Under the pieces are notes generated by a model. The model had not been told where the DNA came from. It did not search any database and saw nothing but the letters and a program-made list of their open reading frames with translations. From Desulfurococcales archaeon (lineage in GTDB: Archaea; Thermoproteota; Thermoprotei_A; Sulfolobales; Desulfurococcaceae): 7,996 nt of DNA. Made by a program: the position numbers and the translations under genes. Shown in pieces: positions 6,483-7,996 of this stretch (position 1 is the first letter of the stretch; every line of letters begins with the position of its first letter). The DNA lies in the NCBI GenBank assembly GCA_015521265.1, contig WAON01000156.1, positions 1 through 7,996 of the forward strand. The letters are read 5' to 3'.

Positions 6483-6522
6483 GAGTAGGGTGTAGGGCTT
6501 AATTATTTGATGGGTGTTTTAC

Positions 6523-7083
6523 TTGGCTGAAGAAAAGAAGGAGAAAACAGTGCTACCCTTCAATGAGGCCCTATACATGGTTGTAAGGAGTATTAAGCAG
6601 AGATTCGGCAGGATCCTAATTGTTATAATTGCTATAACGGCTAGCATAGCCTATATGGTTAGCCTAGACCTTTTATCACCGATACTTGCATCATCGATAC
6701 CTAAGGAAGGAGTCGGGATCTATACTTTCCTACTAGACGTTACAGCATTCATCGTAGCAGCCACTGGAACAATGAATTCACTACTAATAATGATCGCTGA
6801 AAGATACCATGAAATAGGGACTATGAAGAGCTTCGGAGCAAGAGACATACATATCTTCGAACTATTAGTCCTCGAGACAATTATATTAACTATTATCGGG
6901 GGCTTCCTAGGATACATTATAGGCTTAGGAATAGGCTACGGATTAGGGGGAACAGGGGATCCCGGGTACTTGTTTGGAAAAGCTATGCTTATAGCAGTAA
7001 TTATAGGATTCATCTCCTCCTCATACCCCGCTTACCAAGCGGCTAGGATGAGCCCTGTTGAAGCACTACGCTACGAGGTGTAA
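6523..7083 (+). CDS. Miniature FtsX/MacB-type ABC transporter permease
   Basis: A 186-residue integral membrane protein of the FtsX-like permease family. A short cytoplasmic amphipathic segment (NEALYMVVRSIKQRFG) leads to membrane helix 1 (about 30-52); helices 2 (68-92), 3 (112-140) and 4 (151-169) follow. Family hallmarks are the segment after helix 2, ERYHEIGTMKSFGAR, the usual cytoplasmic coupling region contacting the ATPase, and the C-terminal YPAYQAARMSPVEALRYEV. Typical MacB/LolC permeases have about 200 extracellular residues between helices 1 and 2; here only about 15-20 remain, so the substrate-handling domain is absent although hallmarks and reading frame are intact. Start set at TTG 6523 because GGGTG ends six bases upstream; GTG 6514 is in frame but overlaps that site, and an in-frame TGA at 6508-6510 rules out a longer protein. 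The ATPase gene follows after five bases. Confidence 0.88.
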   Translation: MAEEKKEKTVLPFNEALYMVVRSIKQRFGRILIVIIAITASIAYMVSLDLLSPILASSIPKEGVGIYTFLLDVTAFIVAATGTMNSLLIMIAERYHEIGTMKSFGARDIHIFELLVLETIILTIIGGFLGYIIGLGIGYGLGGTGDPGYLFGKAMLIAVIIGFISSSYPAYQAARMSPVEALRYEV

Positions 7084-7088
7084 AAGGT

Positions 7089-7850
7089 ATGGCTACCTCG
7101 CTGGAAGCGGTCCCAGCTATTAGGAGGAAGCTCGAGTACGTAGTGGAGGCTATTGATATTAAGAAGTATTACAAGATGGGGAAGATTATTGTAAAAGCAC
7201 TAGACGGCATATCCTTTAATGTTAAACGTGGAGAATATGTTTCTATAATGGGCCCTAGTGGTAGCGGTAAAACAACACTATTCAACATGATCGGAGGACT
7301 AGACAAGCCGACTAGTGGAAAGGTCTATATTGAAGGAGTAGATATTGCGATGCTAGACGCATATGAGCTAGCATGGCTTAGAGCAAACACGATAGGCTAC
7401 ATATTCCAAACATTCAATTTAATACCAGTACTAACAGCGCTTGAAAACGTCATGCTACCAATGATCTTCGTTGGAACACCCTACGACCAAGCAATCGAGA
7501 AAGCTAAAAAACTACTCGAGATGGTTGGACTAGGTAAATTCATACATCATAAACCCGGAGAGCTTAGTGGTGGGCAGCAGCAGAGAGTTGCAGCTGCTAG
7601 AGCGCTTGCTAACGATCCAGCCTTGATCCTTGCAGATGAACCCACCGGCAACCTTGATCTACAGACTGGCCTACACTTGATAAACTTATTGAAGAAGATC
7701 AATACTGAGAAGAAGGTTACAGTTGTAACTGCTACCCATGATCTAAAAATGGTCGACGTAAGCGATCGTATAATCTGGATAAGGGATGGAAGAATAGAGA
7801 AGATCGAACTTCGCAGAGAGATAAAAGCCGAAGCCGGTGAAGAAGTATGA
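7089..7850 (+). CDS. ABC transporter ATP-binding protein (MacB/LolD family)
   Basis: A complete 253-residue nucleotide-binding subunit. Motifs in order: A-loop region around Tyr27/Tyr28, Walker A GPSGSGKT (55-62), Q-loop Gln107 in YIFQTFNLIP, signature LSGGQQQR (159-166), Walker B LILADE with catalytic Glu184, D-loop GNLD (187-190) and H-loop His217 in TATHD. Q-T-F-N-L-I-P and A-D-E-P-T-G-N-L-D are typical of the MacB/LolD/FtsE group, whose ATPases power mechanotransmission or lipid/protein release rather than simple import. The N-terminus has about 18 extra residues before the first strand and the C-terminus a charged tail (RREIKAEAGEEV). ATG 7089 is preceded by GAGGTG, which forms the last two codons of the permease gene, eight bases upstream; this points to coupled translation. 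Its stop overlaps the next ATPase start (ATGA, 7847-7850). Confidence 0.95.
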   Translation: MATSLEAVPAIRRKLEYVVEAIDIKKYYKMGKIIVKALDGISFNVKRGEYVSIMGPSGSGKTTLFNMIGGLDKPTSGKVYIEGVDIAMLDAYELAWLRANTIGYIFQTFNLIPVLTALENVMLPMIFVGTPYDQAIEKAKKLLEMVGLGKFIHHKPGELSGGQQQRVAAARALANDPALILADEPTGNLDLQTGLHLINLLKKINTEKKVTVVTATHDLKMVDVSDRIIWIRDGRIEKIELRREIKAEAGEEV

Positions 7851-7996
7851 GTAGGGAAGTAGTCATCAAGGTGATTGATCTCCATAAATATTATATATTA
7901 AAGGGAGAAACTGTAAAAGCCCTCCAAGGAATTAACCTGGAAGTATACCGTGGAGAGTACCTTTCAATACTTGGCCCTAGTGGTAGCGGTAAAACA
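7847..7996 (+). CDS. Second ABC transporter ATP-binding protein, N-terminal fragment cut by window end
   Basis: Starts at ATG 7847, overlapping the stop of the preceding ATPase by four bases, with GGTGA (7836-7840) six bases upstream. The 50 visible residues show the same N-terminal fold as its neighbour: HKYYILKGETVKALQGI, then RGEYLSILGPSGSGKT, ending exactly on Walker A. It lacks the neighbour's 18-residue N-terminal extension. Close similarity to the upstream ATPase suggests tandem duplication; the two could form a heterodimer or serve different permeases encoded further on. The rest of the gene lies outside the window. Confidence 0.9.
   Translation, partial: MSREVVIKVIDLHKYYILKGETVKALQGINLEVYRGEYLSILGPSGSGKT

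Noticed and set aside
6523..7083. Reading the short permease as a pseudogene or frameshifted fragment
   Set aside because: Frame, membrane helices, coupling segment and C-terminal hallmark are intact, a stop codon precedes the start, and the next gene's ribosome binding site is built into its last codons. A compact intact gene is more likely.
7547..7885. Open frame on the minus strand across the ATPase genes
   Set aside because: It is antisense to the signature, Walker B and H-loop of a certain ABC ATPase and crosses the junction of two coding genes.

Overview
The window looks like part of a hyperthermophilic crenarchaeal chromosome, most likely Desulfurococcales (Desulfurococcus, Thermosphaera or Staphylothermus type). 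Evidence for this: GGTG-type ribosome binding sites (matching the archaeal 16S 3' end) a few bases before many starts, frequent TTG and GTG starts, heavy use of AGG/AGA, ATA and CTA codons, and A+T-rich TATA-like boxes in the short intergenic gaps. The set of protein families (GH57 glycosidase, secreted subtilase with a long insertion, stand-alone DHH phosphoesterase, membrane-anchored winged helix protein) also fits. The genus is an inference; archaeal origin is much safer. Coding density is high and no gene-free stretch exceeds 300 bases.

Positions 1-6409 are all read on the minus strand. In transcription order (right to left) they are: a small HMA-fold metal-binding protein (6394-6125); a cysteine-rich Zn-ribbon-like protein (6030-5644) followed after 33 bases by a cytoplasmic GH57 alpha-glucan hydrolase (5610-3685), probably one operon; a heavily glycosylated secreted protein anchored by a C-terminal membrane helix (3578-2835), followed after 54 bases by a winged-helix protein with two C-terminal membrane helices (2780-2310), a probable sensor/regulator pair; a DHH-DHHA1 phosphoesterase (2186-1233); and the N-terminal 361 residues of a secreted subtilisin-like protease (1083 to beyond position 1).

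Positions 6514-7996 are read on the plus strand, divergently from the HMA gene. They form a tight ABC-transporter operon of the MacB/LolD/FtsX class: a miniature FtsX-type permease that lacks the usual large extracellular domain, a complete ATPase, and, overlapping it by four bases (ATGA), a second ATPase cut off by the window edge inside its Walker A motif.

Working together: the GH57 enzyme probably handles intracellular alpha-glucans (glycogen or imported maltodextrin), while the subtilase acts outside the cell on proteins, consistent with a peptide- and sugar-using heterotroph. The most unusual parts are the glycoprotein/membrane-HTH pair with a palindrome in front of it, and the two-ATPase transporter with a stripped-down permease. 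I found no tRNA, rRNA, CRISPR array, IS element or clear terminator.
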